Source: Halobaculum sp. CBA1158
GTDB lineage: Archaea; Halobacteriota; Halobacteria; Halobacteriales; Haloferacaceae
Assembly (NCBI RefSeq): GCF_021431925.1
Contig: NZ_CP090371.1
Location: 2,356,001 to 2,420,000, forward strand
Length of the DNA stretch: 64,000 nt
Direction: 5' to 3'
The stretch's first letter is position 1. Each line of letters begins with the position of its first letter. Position numbers and translations under genes: made by a program. Positions 18,266-26,622 of this stretch are shown piece after piece. Under the pieces are notes generated by a model. That model was not told the DNA's origin, ran no database searches, and worked only from the letters and a program-made list of their open reading frames with translations.

Positions 18266-20313
18266 AGTAACCACCCCCCGAGGAGGCCGAAGACCACAAG
18301 CAGCACCGTCAGTCCCAGCGTCACCATCGCCGCGTAGTTACTCACGACGCCCGTCTGGATGCGCCGGATGCGCGACCCGGAGAACAGGCTCACGCTGGAG
18401 ACGGCGTTGACCGCGCCGTCGACGACGCCCTGGTCGAAGGTGTCGGCGGCGCGAGCGAGCGGGAGGGCGACCCGCTCGGCGATGTACACCTGGTACTCGT
18501 CCTGATAGTAGTTGTCGTACAGCAGGTCCTTGAGGGAGCCGAGCTTGTCGGTGTGTTCGACGGGCTCCGGAACCGCGTACAGGCGGTAGGCGAGCCCCAG
18601 GCCCGAGAGCGCCAGCCCGAGCGACACCGCCGCGCCCAGCAGGACCGTCGTCACCTCCCCGCCGATGTACGCCGAGGAGTACGGGTCGATGTCGGCGTAG
18701 TGGTGGACCGACAGGTCCGTGTACCCCATGTCGAGCCACGTGTGCAGGAAGTCCACGTGTGCGCCCGTGAGCGCGCGGACGGGGGCGAGGTTGACCACGC
18801 CCGCGCCGGCCGCGAGCACGCCGAGCACAGCCAGCGGCAGCTTCACGTTCCAGCGAACAGCCTCCGGCGACTCCGCCTGCTCGGTTCGGGCGTCGCCGTG
18901 GAAGGTGAGGAACACCATCCGGAACGTGTAGAACGCGGTGACCGGCACGGCGAGCAGGCCGAAGACGTAGCCGAGCAGCAGGAGCGGCTGACCGTCCAGT
19001 CCGTGGATCAGCGTCTCGTAGAGGATCTCGTCTTTCGACCAGAAGCCGGCGAACGGGAAGATGCCCGCCAGCGCCAGCGATCCCGCGAGGAACGAGTAGT
19101 AGGTGACGGGCATCTTGTCCTTCAGCCCGCCCATGTCCCACATGTTCTCGTTGTGGTGCATCGCGAGGATGACCGACCCGGCGCCGAGGAACAGCAGCGC
19201 CTTGAAGAACGCGTGGGTGAGCAGGTGGAACGTCGCGGCCACGTAGCCGCCCGCGCCCAGCGCGAGCATCATGTAGCCGTACTGCGAGATGGTGGAGTAC
19301 GCGAGCACCTGCTTCAGTTCGCGTTTCACGATGCCCATCGTGCCGGCGAACAGCGCCGTGAAGCCGCCGACCAGCGCGATGACGCCCAGCGCCGTCGGCG
19401 ACACCGCATAGAAGCCGTACATCCGCGCGACGAGGTAGACCCCGGCGGCGACCATCGTCGCGGCGTGGATGAGCGCCGAGACCGGCGTCGGACCCTCCAT
19501 CGCGTCGGGGAGCCACGTGTGTAGCGGGAACTGCGCGGACTTACCGATCACGCCGCCGAGCACGAGCAGGCCGACGACGGTGAACCACGCCTCGGTGCCG
19601 AGTCCGAGGAACGTGTTCGCGGCGAACTCACCCGCCAGCGCCTGTTCGGCCAGCACCGGGAAGCCGGGGGCGGCCTCGGTACCGACGAACTGCGCGGTGC
19701 CGAACGTCGCGAACACGGCGACGACGCCGATCAGGAAGAAGTAGTCGCCGAAGCGGGTGACGAGGAACGCCTTTTTCGCGGCCGACGGCGGGCCGGGCTC
19801 GCGGAAGTGGAAGCCGATGAGGAGATACGAGCACAGCCCCACCAGCTCGAAGAACATGAACGCCATGAGCAGGTTGTCGGCGACGACGAACCCGAGCATG
19901 GAGGCGGTGAACAGGCCGAGTCCGGCGTAGTACCGCGGGAGCCCCGTCTGCCCGTCGTCGTTCATGTATCCCAGCGAGAACACGTGCACCAGCAGCGCGA
20001 CGAGCGTCACGATGACGAGCATCATCGACGACAGCGGGTCGATGAGCACGCCGAACGTGAGTTCGAGCGCCCCGTCGTCGGGGACGGCCCCAACGGCCCA
20101 CGTGTAGATGGTCGCGTCGTACTCGTCTCCGCCCGCGACTGTGGCGGCCATCGCGATCGAGAGGACGAGCGACCCGGCGGTCGCCGCGATGCCGGGGATC
20201 GCCCCGCCCTTCGGCAGCAGGTCACGCCCGGAGATGGCCGTCCCGATCGCGATCAGGAACGAGAGGAACGGGAGCAGTACGATGGCCGGCGCGAAGTCGA
20301 AGATTCCTGCCAT
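18262..20313 (-). CDS. nuoL: Complex I subunit L (antiporter-like, distal)
   Basis: The protein is 683 residues, the length expected for NuoL with its long C-terminal lateral helix. It shows MFFELVGLCSYLLIGF, the discontinuous helix TPVSALIHAATMVAAGVYLV, the pump lysine in KRELKQVLAYSTISQYGYMM, and a final membrane anchor after an amphipathic stretch. It is the most distal pump subunit of the membrane arm. Four bases separate its ATG from the nuoK stop. Confidence 0.95.
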   Translation of the reverse strand: MAGIFDFAPAIVLLPFLSFLIAIGTAISGRDLLPKGGAIPGIAATAGSLVLSIAMAATVAGGDEYDATIYTWAVGAVPDDGALELTFGVLIDPLSSMMLVIVTLVALLVHVFSLGYMNDDGQTGLPRYYAGLGLFTASMLGFVVADNLLMAFMFFELVGLCSYLLIGFHFREPGPPSAAKKAFLVTRFGDYFFLIGVVAVFATFGTAQFVGTEAAPGFPVLAEQALAGEFAANTFLGLGTEAWFTVVGLLVLGGVIGKSAQFPLHTWLPDAMEGPTPVSALIHAATMVAAGVYLVARMYGFYAVSPTALGVIALVGGFTALFAGTMGIVKRELKQVLAYSTISQYGYMMLALGAGGYVAATFHLLTHAFFKALLFLGAGSVILAMHHNENMWDMGGLKDKMPVTYYSFLAGSLALAGIFPFAGFWSKDEILYETLIHGLDGQPLLLLGYVFGLLAVPVTAFYTFRMVFLTFHGDARTEQAESPEAVRWNVKLPLAVLGVLAAGAGVVNLAPVRALTGAHVDFLHTWLDMGYTDLSVHHYADIDPYSSAYIGGEVTTVLLGAAVSLGLALSGLGLAYRLYAVPEPVEHTDKLGSLKDLLYDNYYQDEYQVYIAERVALPLARAADTFDQGVVDGAVNAVSSVSLFSGSRIRRIQTGVVSNYAAMVTLGLTVLLVVFGLLGGWLL

Positions 20314-20316
20314 TTG

Positions 20317-20622
20317 TTACCACCTCATCGTCGTCGCTTCGGTCACGTCGATCTCCTTGAAGTTGCGGTACAGCACGAGGATGATCCCGATGCCGATTGC
20401 GACTTCCGCGGCCGCGAGCGCCATCGTGAACAGGCTGAACGTCTGCCCGGTCACGTTCCCCCAGTAGTAGGAGAACGCCACGAGGTTGATGTTCGCGGCG
20501 TTGAGCATCAGTTCGACCGACATCAGGAACAGCAGGGCGTTTCGGCGCGTCAGCAGGCCGAACACGCCGATACAGAAGACGGCTGCCGACAGGATCAGGT
20601 ACGCCTCCGGCGGTGCGAACAT
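20317..20622 (-). CDS. nuoK: Complex I subunit K
   Basis: A 101-residue protein with three membrane helices. The two conserved membrane glutamates of NuoK are visible in LMSVELMLNAANIN and LAAAEVAIGIGI. It takes part in the proton path between the quinone site and the antiporter-like subunits. The ATG overlaps the stop of the preceding nuoJ2 by one base. Confidence 0.95.
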   Translation of the reverse strand: MFAPPEAYLILSAAVFCIGVFGLLTRRNALLFLMSVELMLNAANINLVAFSYYWGNVTGQTFSLFTMALAAAEVAIGIGIILVLYRNFKEIDVTEATTMRW

Positions 20623-21002
20623 CAGTCGTCACCCCCGCGGAGGGTCTCCCTTATCTCCCGGCCGCCGTCGGTGAGTACGCCACCGATACCGTCTTCGCCC
20701 TCGCGCTTGGCGAGGAACACCGCGGCGTCGATCGCCACGTCGAGCGCGACCGCGATGAGCACGAACGCGACGACGAACCCCTCGGCGGAGACGAGCGTGG
20801 CGTCGATCGCCTCGATGTCGATGTTGAACATCGCGTAGCCGATGCTCGCGGTGATCGATGCGCCCTCGGGGAAGCCGGCCGCCTCCCCGAAGGAGGCACC
20901 GAGGAACACGACCGTCAGCACGGCGAACAGGGCGACGGCCGCGAGCCCCGGGACGAGATGTCCCCCGAGCTTCAGGCGCGGTCGCGATCCCGCGTCGCTC
21001 AC
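20622..21002 (-). CDS. Complex I subunit J, C-terminal half (NuoJ2)
   Basis: The product is 126 residues from a GTG that overlaps the nuoJ1 stop (GTGA). After a short basic head it has one helix (VPGLAAVALFAVLTVVFLG), an acidic periplasmic-side loop and a second helix (VVAFVLIAVALDVAIDAAVFL). Bacterial NuoJ is one chain with five helices; here the N-terminal three and C-terminal two are encoded by separate, translationally coupled genes. The short tail KREGEDGIGG is cytosolic. It belongs to the membrane arm. Confidence 0.85.
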   Translation of the reverse strand: MSDAGSRPRLKLGGHLVPGLAAVALFAVLTVVFLGASFGEAAGFPEGASITASIGYAMFNIDIEAIDATLVSAEGFVVAFVLIAVALDVAIDAAVFLAKREGEDGIGGVLTDGGREIRETLRGGDD

Positions 21003-21274
21003 GCGTCGCTCACCCCGAGTTGCTCCGGTTCTCCTTCCCTGCGCACCAGCATCACGGCGAACGTGATGAGTATCAGGACCCCGCCCACGTAGACGAGGAT
21101 CTGCATGGCGGCAAGCAGTTCCGCCTGCAACATCACGTAATGCACCGCGACGCTGAGGAGCGCGGCCCCGAGGAGGAGTGCGGAGTGCCACACGTCCTCG
21201 ACGAGCACCACGCCCAGACTGCTCCCCACCGTGACGATGGCGAACAGCGCGAACGCGATAGTCTCTACAACCAT
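20999..21274 (-). CDS. Complex I subunit J, N-terminal half (NuoJ1)
   Basis: A 91-residue protein with three hydrophobic helices: the first (IAFALFAIVTVGSSLGVVL), a second ending VHYVMLQAELLAAMQ, and a third with the pi-bulge-type sequence QILVYVGGVLILITFAVML seen in NuoJ/ND6. The ND6 helix with its glycines is thought to link quinone reduction to pumping. It lacks the last two helices, which are in the next gene. An unusual 274-base gap separates it from nuoI. Confidence 0.88.
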   Translation of the reverse strand: MVVETIAFALFAIVTVGSSLGVVLVEDVWHSALLLGAALLSVAVHYVMLQAELLAAMQILVYVGGVLILITFAVMLVRREGEPEQLGVSDA

Positions 21275-21548
21275 TACCCGACACTCCCGCCGGAGTCCGT
21301 TTGAAGCTTTCGAGAACGGTTTGCGCGTACGCGTGTGCGGGCGGTCGGAGCTCGCGGATCGGTAGCGACGCGACAGGTGCGAGATATCGGCGGAAGGACA
21401 CCGGTACCGCCCGAATCGACGGCTACTGGTCGCCGGATCTCCAGCGGGTCGTCGCCCGATCGGAGCGATCCGGCCGACGCGGTCGCTGTCGAGTCGTCGA
21501 ACGGGGTGGAGAACCCGAGCGCGTGGGACGGTCCCGACCGACCGGCGG
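21275..21548. other. 274-base noncoding spacer inside the nuo cluster
   Basis: All other nuo junctions overlap or have gaps of a few bases, but this gap separates nuoI from nuoJ1. I find no convincing ORF or RNA in it. It has CTTTCGAGAACGG-like AT pockets near 21300-21320, directly before nuoJ1, which could hold a second promoter for the downstream membrane genes. Confidence 0.4.
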
Positions 21549-22010
21549 TTACTGGTAGTCGATCTCGCCGTCCCCCTCGCCGATCCACGCGTCGCGGTCC
21601 GGCTCGCGGGAGTTGAGCGGGTCGATCCCCTTGTACCAGGGGACGTTCTTCAGCTGTTCTTTGTTGTAGACGAACTCGTCTTTGGTGTCGGCGGTGAACT
21701 CGAAGTTCTGCGTCAGCAGGATCGCGTCCACCGGACACACCTCCTCGCAGAGCCGGCAGTAGATGCACTGTCCGATGTGGAGGTTGTACTGTTCGCCGTT
21801 GCGCTGGTCGTCCTGGACGATCTGGATCGTGTCGTTCGGACAGACGTTCTCGCACTGGCGGCACCAGATGCACCGCTCCTGGGAGAACTTGTGGACCCCG
21901 CGGAACCGCGGGCTCACCTCGGGCGCGACGTCCGGGTACTCGACCGTGAACGTCTTGCCGTCCAGCGCGTGCTTCATCGTCGTCGCCATTCCTTTGAGTA
22001 GTCCGATCAT
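21549..22010 (-). CDS. nuoI: Complex I subunit I (two 4Fe-4S ferredoxin-like)
   Basis: The product is 153 residues from ATG 22010. Two CxxCxxCxxxCP motifs, CIWCRQCENVCP and CIYCRLCEEVCP, bind the clusters N6a and N6b that carry electrons to NuoB. The N-terminal helix (MIGLLKGMATTMKHAL) packs on the membrane arm. The C-terminal tail is longer and acidic. In complexes that lack NuoEFG, the clusters of this subunit are the likely entry point for electrons from ferredoxin or another donor. Confidence 0.95.
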   Translation of the reverse strand: MIGLLKGMATTMKHALDGKTFTVEYPDVAPEVSPRFRGVHKFSQERCIWCRQCENVCPNDTIQIVQDDQRNGEQYNLHIGQCIYCRLCEEVCPVDAILLTQNFEFTADTKDEFVYNKEQLKNVPWYKGIDPLNSREPDRDAWIGEGDGEIDYQ

Positions 22011-22012
22011 GG

Positions 22013-23083
22013 TTACGCGAGCACCCCCACGATGACCGCTGTGAGGATCAGGTTCGCAAACGCGAGCACGAGCATCCCCTTCCAGCCGATCTCGATGAAC
22101 TGGTCGACGCGCAGGCGCGGGACCGCCGAGCGCAGCCACTGGGTGAACAGGAAGAACGCCCAGATCTTCGCGGTGAACCAGACGATCCCCAGCACGGCCG
22201 GGCCGGGACCGGCCGGACCGCCGAGGAACAGCGTCGCCGCGATCGCGCCGCCCAGGAAGATGTGGATGAACTCGCCCAGGTAGATGAGCACGAAGTACAC
22301 GGAGGAGTACTCCGTCTGGTAGCCGGCGACGATCTCCGTCGGTGCCTCGGGGATGTCGAAGGGGTTGCGGCCGACCTCGGCGACGTTCGCCACCACGAAC
22401 AGCACGAACGCGAACGGGTTCACGAACGCGAACCACTGCGGGATCGTGACGCCCGCGACCGAGACCAGCGCCACCTGCTGTTGGGCGACGATCTCGCTCA
22501 TCTGGAGCGTCCCCGTGAATAACACGACCGAGACGCCGGTGACGATGAGCGGGATCTCGTAGGCGATGTTCGACGCGACCGCGCGAAGGCCGCCCAGCAG
22601 GCTGTACTTGTTGTTCGACGCGTACCCCATCATGATCAGCCCCAGCGAGGCGATCGAGGAGGCGGCGAAGGCGAACGCCAGCCCCGTTTCGGGGTCGGCC
22701 AACTGCAGGCCGCTGCCCATCGGGATGACCGCGAAGCCGAGCAGCGCCGAGAACGGAATGAGGAGCGGCCCCAGGTCCCACGCGGGGCGGTCGACGCCCT
22801 CGGGGACGATCAGCTCCTTCGAGAGGAGCCGAACCGCGTCCGCGACGATGACGAACAGGCCGAACGGTCCGACCCGGTTGACCGCGATGCGGTCGGTGAA
22901 CGCCGCCGTGATCTTCCGCTTGGCCCACGGGCCCGCGAAGGCCGTGTTGATGAGCAGGAAGTTGGCGATGAGGAACGCGCCGAGCAGCGCGCCGACCACG
23001 TCGGCCGCGAGGCCGCCGAACGGGAGGAGCCCGGCGATCGTGTCGGGGAGCATCCCCTGCTGGAGCGGGACCCCCCCGGTCAT
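22013..23083 (-). CDS. nuoH: Complex I subunit H (quinone-site membrane subunit)
   Basis: A 356-residue protein with eight or nine helices. It contains EVGRNPFDIPEAPTEIVAGY, the conserved loop at the quinone tunnel entrance, and the Glu-rich channel residues (EYSSVYFVLIYLGEF). Its start overlaps the nuoCD stop (ATGA), so it is translated together with it. The gap to nuoI is two bases. Confidence 0.95.
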   Translation of the reverse strand: MTGGVPLQQGMLPDTIAGLLPFGGLAADVVGALLGAFLIANFLLINTAFAGPWAKRKITAAFTDRIAVNRVGPFGLFVIVADAVRLLSKELIVPEGVDRPAWDLGPLLIPFSALLGFAVIPMGSGLQLADPETGLAFAFAASSIASLGLIMMGYASNNKYSLLGGLRAVASNIAYEIPLIVTGVSVVLFTGTLQMSEIVAQQQVALVSVAGVTIPQWFAFVNPFAFVLFVVANVAEVGRNPFDIPEAPTEIVAGYQTEYSSVYFVLIYLGEFIHIFLGGAIAATLFLGGPAGPGPAVLGIVWFTAKIWAFFLFTQWLRSAVPRLRVDQFIEIGWKGMLVLAFANLILTAVIVGVLA

Positions 23084-24750
23084 CTGTCCACCTCGCCGAG
23101 CACGATGTCCAGGCTACCGAGCGCGGCGACGAGGTCGGGCACGTACTCGCCCTCGGCCATCTCCGGCAGCGTCTGGAGGTTCGAGAAGCACGGCGACCGG
23201 ATCTTGAACCGCGCCGGCTTGTCCGTGCCGTCCGAGCGCATGTAGATGCCGAGTTCGCCCTTCGCGCCCTCGACCGCGCGGTAGATCTCGGTGTCGTCCT
23301 CGGGCTTCAGCGTCCGCGGGACGTTGGCCTGGATGGTCCGGTCCTCCTCGGGCCAGTCCTCGAGCAGGTCGATACACTGCTCGATGATCTTCGCGGACTC
23401 CTCGACCTCGCGAAGCCGCACGAGCAGGCGGCTGTAGTTGTCGCAGCCGTCCTCGGTCACCACGTCCCAGTCGAGTTCGTCGTAGTAGCCGTACGGGTCG
23501 TCGCGGCGCAGGTCGTAGTCGACGCCGGACCCGCGGGCGACCGGGCCGGTCGCGCCGTAGTTCTTGGCGACCTCCGGCGGCAGCACGCCGGTGTCGATGG
23601 TCCGCATCTGGAGGATCTCGTTGCCCGAGATGAGGTCGTGGTACTCCTCCAGCGCCTCCGGGAGGTCCTCGAGGAAGTCGCGGGTTTTCTCGAAGAACTC
23701 CTCGCGGGGCTCGGGCAGGTCCCAGACGACCCCGCCGAGGCGGAAGTAGTTGAACATGAGCCGCTGGCCCGTGAGGTCCTCGAGGATGTTCTGGGCCTTC
23801 TCGCGGTCCCGGATCGCGTACATGAAGATGGCGGTGAAGTCGCCGTACACGTCGAGCGCGAACGTGCCGACCGCGAGCATGTGCGCGGCGATGCGGCACA
23901 GTTCCGCGCCCATCGTCCGGATGACCTGCGCGTACTCTGGCACCTCGATGTCGGCCATGTCCTCGGCCGCGCGCGCGTACGCCCACTCGTTGAGCAGGCC
24001 CGCCGAGATGTAGTCCCAGCGGTCGGGGTACGGCATGATCTGGTGGCGGTAGGTGCCGTTCTGACAGATCTGCTCCTCGCACCGGTGGAGGTAGCCGATG
24101 TCGCTTTCCACGTCGGCGACCTGCTCGCCGTCGAGCGTCGTCTCCAGGTGGAGCACGCCGTGGGTCGCGGGGTGGTGGGGACCGATGTTGAGGAACATCG
24201 TGTCCGTGTCGTCCTCCCCGCGGTGGTCCTCCTCCAGCGGGTTCGCGTTCTCGCGCAGCGGAACGACCTGCGGGCGGTCCTGGTCGTAGTCCGTCGCCAG
24301 CGGGTGGCCCTGCCACGTCTCGGGCAGGAGGATGCGGCGCAGATCGGGGTGGTCGTCGTAGTCGATGCCGACGAGGTCGTACGCCTCGCGCTCGTGCCAG
24401 TCGGCCGTCCGGAACACCGGCTCGGCCGACTCGCTGACCGGGTTCTCGCGGTCGGCGGGGACGACGACGCTGACCTCCTGGGTCGGGTCGTCGAACTTCT
24501 TCAGGTGGTAGATGGACTCGTAGCGGTCCTCGTACTCCTGTGCGGTGACACACGAGAGGTGGTCGTACCCCGCCTCGTTCTTCAGCGTCGAGAGCACGTC
24601 CTGCACGGCGTCCGGGCGGATCACGTAGCCGGGCGCGTTCAGGTGCTCCTCGCGGCCGATGACGTGATCGCCCAGCAGCTCGGCGAGCTCGTCGGGGGAC
24701 TGTTCCTCGACCGGTGCCGGAACGTCCGGCTCGGGTTCTTCCAGACTCAT
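23080..24750 (-). CDS. nuoCD: Complex I fused subunit CD
   Basis: A 556-residue fusion. Residues about 30-170 are NuoC (30 kDa subunit: EREAYDLVGIDYDDHPDLRRILLPETW) and residues about 185-556 are NuoD (49 kDa: FLNIGPHHPATHGVLHL, the quinone-site His pair; YLHRCEEQICQNGTYRH, the region where hydrogenases have Cys but this has none of the Ni ligands). NuoC and NuoD are fused in several lineages, including E. coli. It forms the quinone-binding part of the peripheral arm. Two bases separate it from nuoB. Confidence 0.95.
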   Translation of the reverse strand: MSLEEPEPDVPAPVEEQSPDELAELLGDHVIGREEHLNAPGYVIRPDAVQDVLSTLKNEAGYDHLSCVTAQEYEDRYESIYHLKKFDDPTQEVSVVVPADRENPVSESAEPVFRTADWHEREAYDLVGIDYDDHPDLRRILLPETWQGHPLATDYDQDRPQVVPLRENANPLEEDHRGEDDTDTMFLNIGPHHPATHGVLHLETTLDGEQVADVESDIGYLHRCEEQICQNGTYRHQIMPYPDRWDYISAGLLNEWAYARAAEDMADIEVPEYAQVIRTMGAELCRIAAHMLAVGTFALDVYGDFTAIFMYAIRDREKAQNILEDLTGQRLMFNYFRLGGVVWDLPEPREEFFEKTRDFLEDLPEALEEYHDLISGNEILQMRTIDTGVLPPEVAKNYGATGPVARGSGVDYDLRRDDPYGYYDELDWDVVTEDGCDNYSRLLVRLREVEESAKIIEQCIDLLEDWPEEDRTIQANVPRTLKPEDDTEIYRAVEGAKGELGIYMRSDGTDKPARFKIRSPCFSNLQTLPEMAEGEYVPDLVAALGSLDIVLGEVDR

Positions 24751-24752
24751 GA

Positions 24753-25454
24753 TCAGGGGGAGTCCGCCCAGTTGTACCGCATGACGAGGTCCTCCTCGTC
24801 GATCTCCTGTGCGAGGTGATCGACGATCTCGTCGCGGTCGAGGTCACCGAACTGTTCGAGCTCGTAGGGCTTCACCGTCACCGGCGAGGACTCGCCGTTG
24901 GCGATGCGCTCCTGGAGCTTCGCGACGCCGTACACCAGCGCCTCGGGGCGGGGCGGGCAGCCGGGGACGTGGATGTCCACCGGGATGACCTCCTCGGCAC
25001 CCTTGATCACGTTGTACCCCTCCTGGAACGGGCCGCCGGAGATGGTGCACGAGCCCATGCCGATGACGAACTTCGGCTCGGGCATCTGGTCGTACACGCG
25101 CTTCATCCGCGGCGCGAACTTCGAGACGATCGTTCCGGGAACGATGATCACGTCCGCCTGTCGCGGCGACGCGCGGGGGACGCCCGCGGCGAAGCGGTCG
25201 AGGTCGTGTTTGACCGCGTACGTGTGCATCATCTCGATGCTGCAGCAGGCGATGCCGAACTGCAGCATGAACATCGAGGAGCCCCGCACCCAGTTCATGA
25301 ACTTGTCGAACTTGGTGAGGATGAACGGCGAGGAGCCGAACGCCTCGCGCAGCTTCGAGTTGAAGCGGTTGTCCTCGCCCGTCATCCGGGCGTCCCGGGT
25401 GTCGGTCAGTACCTGGCTGTCGTCCGTGACGAACGGTCTGTTGTCGCTACTCAT
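24753..25454 (-). CDS. nuoB: Complex I subunit B (cluster N2)
   Basis: The product is 233 residues. The N2 cluster ligands are seen as tandem cysteines in FGIACCSIEMMH, with further cysteines in GMGSCTISGGPF and VPGCPPRPEAL. This cluster hands electrons to quinone. The first 40 residues are a hydrophilic extension absent from short NuoB forms. The ATG overlaps the nuoA stop (ATGA). Confidence 0.95.
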   Translation of the reverse strand: MSSDNRPFVTDDSQVLTDTRDARMTGEDNRFNSKLREAFGSSPFILTKFDKFMNWVRGSSMFMLQFGIACCSIEMMHTYAVKHDLDRFAAGVPRASPRQADVIIVPGTIVSKFAPRMKRVYDQMPEPKFVIGMGSCTISGGPFQEGYNVIKGAEEVIPVDIHVPGCPPRPEALVYGVAKLQERIANGESSPVTVKPYELEQFGDLDRDEIVDHLAQEIDEEDLVMRYNWADSP

Positions 25455-25870
25455 TGTCGGGAACGCTCCGTCTTCTGTCTCGCCGCACGCGGGCTGGAGG
25501 CCCACTTCACGGCGCCCTGCCGCCACGCCCAGACGAGTCCCACGACGAGCACGCCGATGAAGATCAACATCGGGAGCAACACCGTCGTGAGGCCGACCCC
25601 CGCCTCGAGGGCGGGCTGATAGATCACGGCCCACGGGAAGATCAGGACGGTCTCGATGTCGAACACGACGAACAGCAGCGCAACCATGTAGTACTGGATG
25701 TTGAACTGGATGCCCGTCGCCGATCCCGTCGGAACCTCACCGGACTCGTAGGTGGCGCTTTTGCCTTGTTCCGGCACGCTCGGACGGAGGATCGCGGACA
25801 CCGCCATCATCCCGAGCGGGATGCCCACGCCCATCACCGCCAACGCGCCGATCGCTATCCATGGATTCAT
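25451..25870 (-). CDS. nuoA: Complex I subunit A
   Basis: A 139-residue protein with three helices and the conserved loop sequence TYESGEVPTGSATGIQFNIQYYMVALLFVVFDIE, of which the Cys-like position found in bacterial and mitochondrial NuoA is not conserved here. It is the first gene of the cluster and the ATG at 25870 (MNPWIAIG) is preferred to an upstream in-frame ATG. A minus-strand GCTTATGTG (about 25909-25917) is the probable TATA box of the whole operon. Confidence 0.94.
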   Translation of the reverse strand: MNPWIAIGALAVMGVGIPLGMMAVSAILRPSVPEQGKSATYESGEVPTGSATGIQFNIQYYMVALLFVVFDIETVLIFPWAVIYQPALEAGVGLTTVLLPMLIFIGVLVVGLVWAWRQGAVKWASSPRAARQKTERSRQ

Positions 25871-25967
25871 ACCGGGTTCTCCGTATCGTACGTCGGTTTG
25901 GAGCCCCCACACATAAGCGCTTCACTTGCACGTGCACGCGCGGAGCGGCCCGGAGGCCGCAGAGTGC

Positions 25968-26591
25968 TCACTCTCCGCCGTCGCGCGACGCGCGGAAGCC
26001 GGCGACGCCGAGGTCGTGGAGCTCGGCAGAGACGTCCGCGACGCCGCCCTTGAGGTCCTCGTGGTACTCGACGAGTCGTTCCTCGACGGCGTCGTGCTCC
26101 CTGGCGAGCACCTGCGCGGCCGACAGCGCCGCGTTGAACGACTTGCCGGCGTCAACGGCGACGATGGGCGCGCCCGTCGGCATCCCGATCACCGAGTCGA
26201 CCGACTTCTCCTGGACGGGGACGCCGACGACGGGGATCGGGTACGCGAGGCTCGCGGTCATGTTCGGCAGGTCCGCGGACTTGCCGCCCGCACCGGCGAC
26301 GATCACGTCGAGGCCGCGGTCGTCGGCGGTCTCGCCGTACGCGTACAGCAGCTCGGGCGTCCGGTGGGCGGAGACGACGTACGTCTCGTAGGTGAACCGC
26401 GCCTCCGGCGGGTCGCGGAAGTCGGTCTGCTCGGCGAACCCCAGTTCGTCGAGGGCGTCGAACGCGCCCTGCATGGTGTCGAGGTCCGAGTCCGACCCCA
26501 TGATGACGCCCACGTCGGGCGTCGCGTCGGGGTCGGCGTCGCTGTTCGCCTCCGATTCGAGTCGGTCGATGAGGTCCTGAACGGTTGTCAT
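25968..26591 (-). CDS. purE: PurE, N5-carboxyaminoimidazole ribonucleotide mutase
   Basis: A 207-residue protein. After an acidic head of about 25 residues the core starts VGVIMGSDSDLDTM and continues with VVSAHRTPE, VIVAGAGGKSADLPNM and the C-terminal helix AALSAAQVLA. It converts N5-CAIR to CAIR in purine synthesis. It follows purK with a 31-base gap on the same strand, so purK-purE form an operon. The family core is about 160 residues; the extra residues are an N-terminal extension and an acidic C-terminal tail. Confidence 0.94.
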   Translation of the reverse strand: MTTVQDLIDRLESEANSDADPDATPDVGVIMGSDSDLDTMQGAFDALDELGFAEQTDFRDPPEARFTYETYVVSAHRTPELLYAYGETADDRGLDVIVAGAGGKSADLPNMTASLAYPIPVVGVPVQEKSVDSVIGMPTGAPIVAVDAGKSFNAALSAAQVLAREHDAVEERLVEYHEDLKGGVADVSAELHDLGVAGFRASRDGGE

Positions 26592-26622
26592 GGTCCGTGA
26601 GTTCGGTCGGCTCGGTGGGCGA

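Noticed and set aside
21274-21873. 199-codon minus-strand frame over nuoI and the 274-base spacer
   Set aside because: The part over nuoI is out of frame and the rest is Arg/Ser/Thr-rich; no domain or start signal.
15219-25870. Full bacterial-type complex I
   Set aside because: No nuoE, nuoF or nuoG is found in or beside the cluster, so the NADH-oxidising module is absent here.
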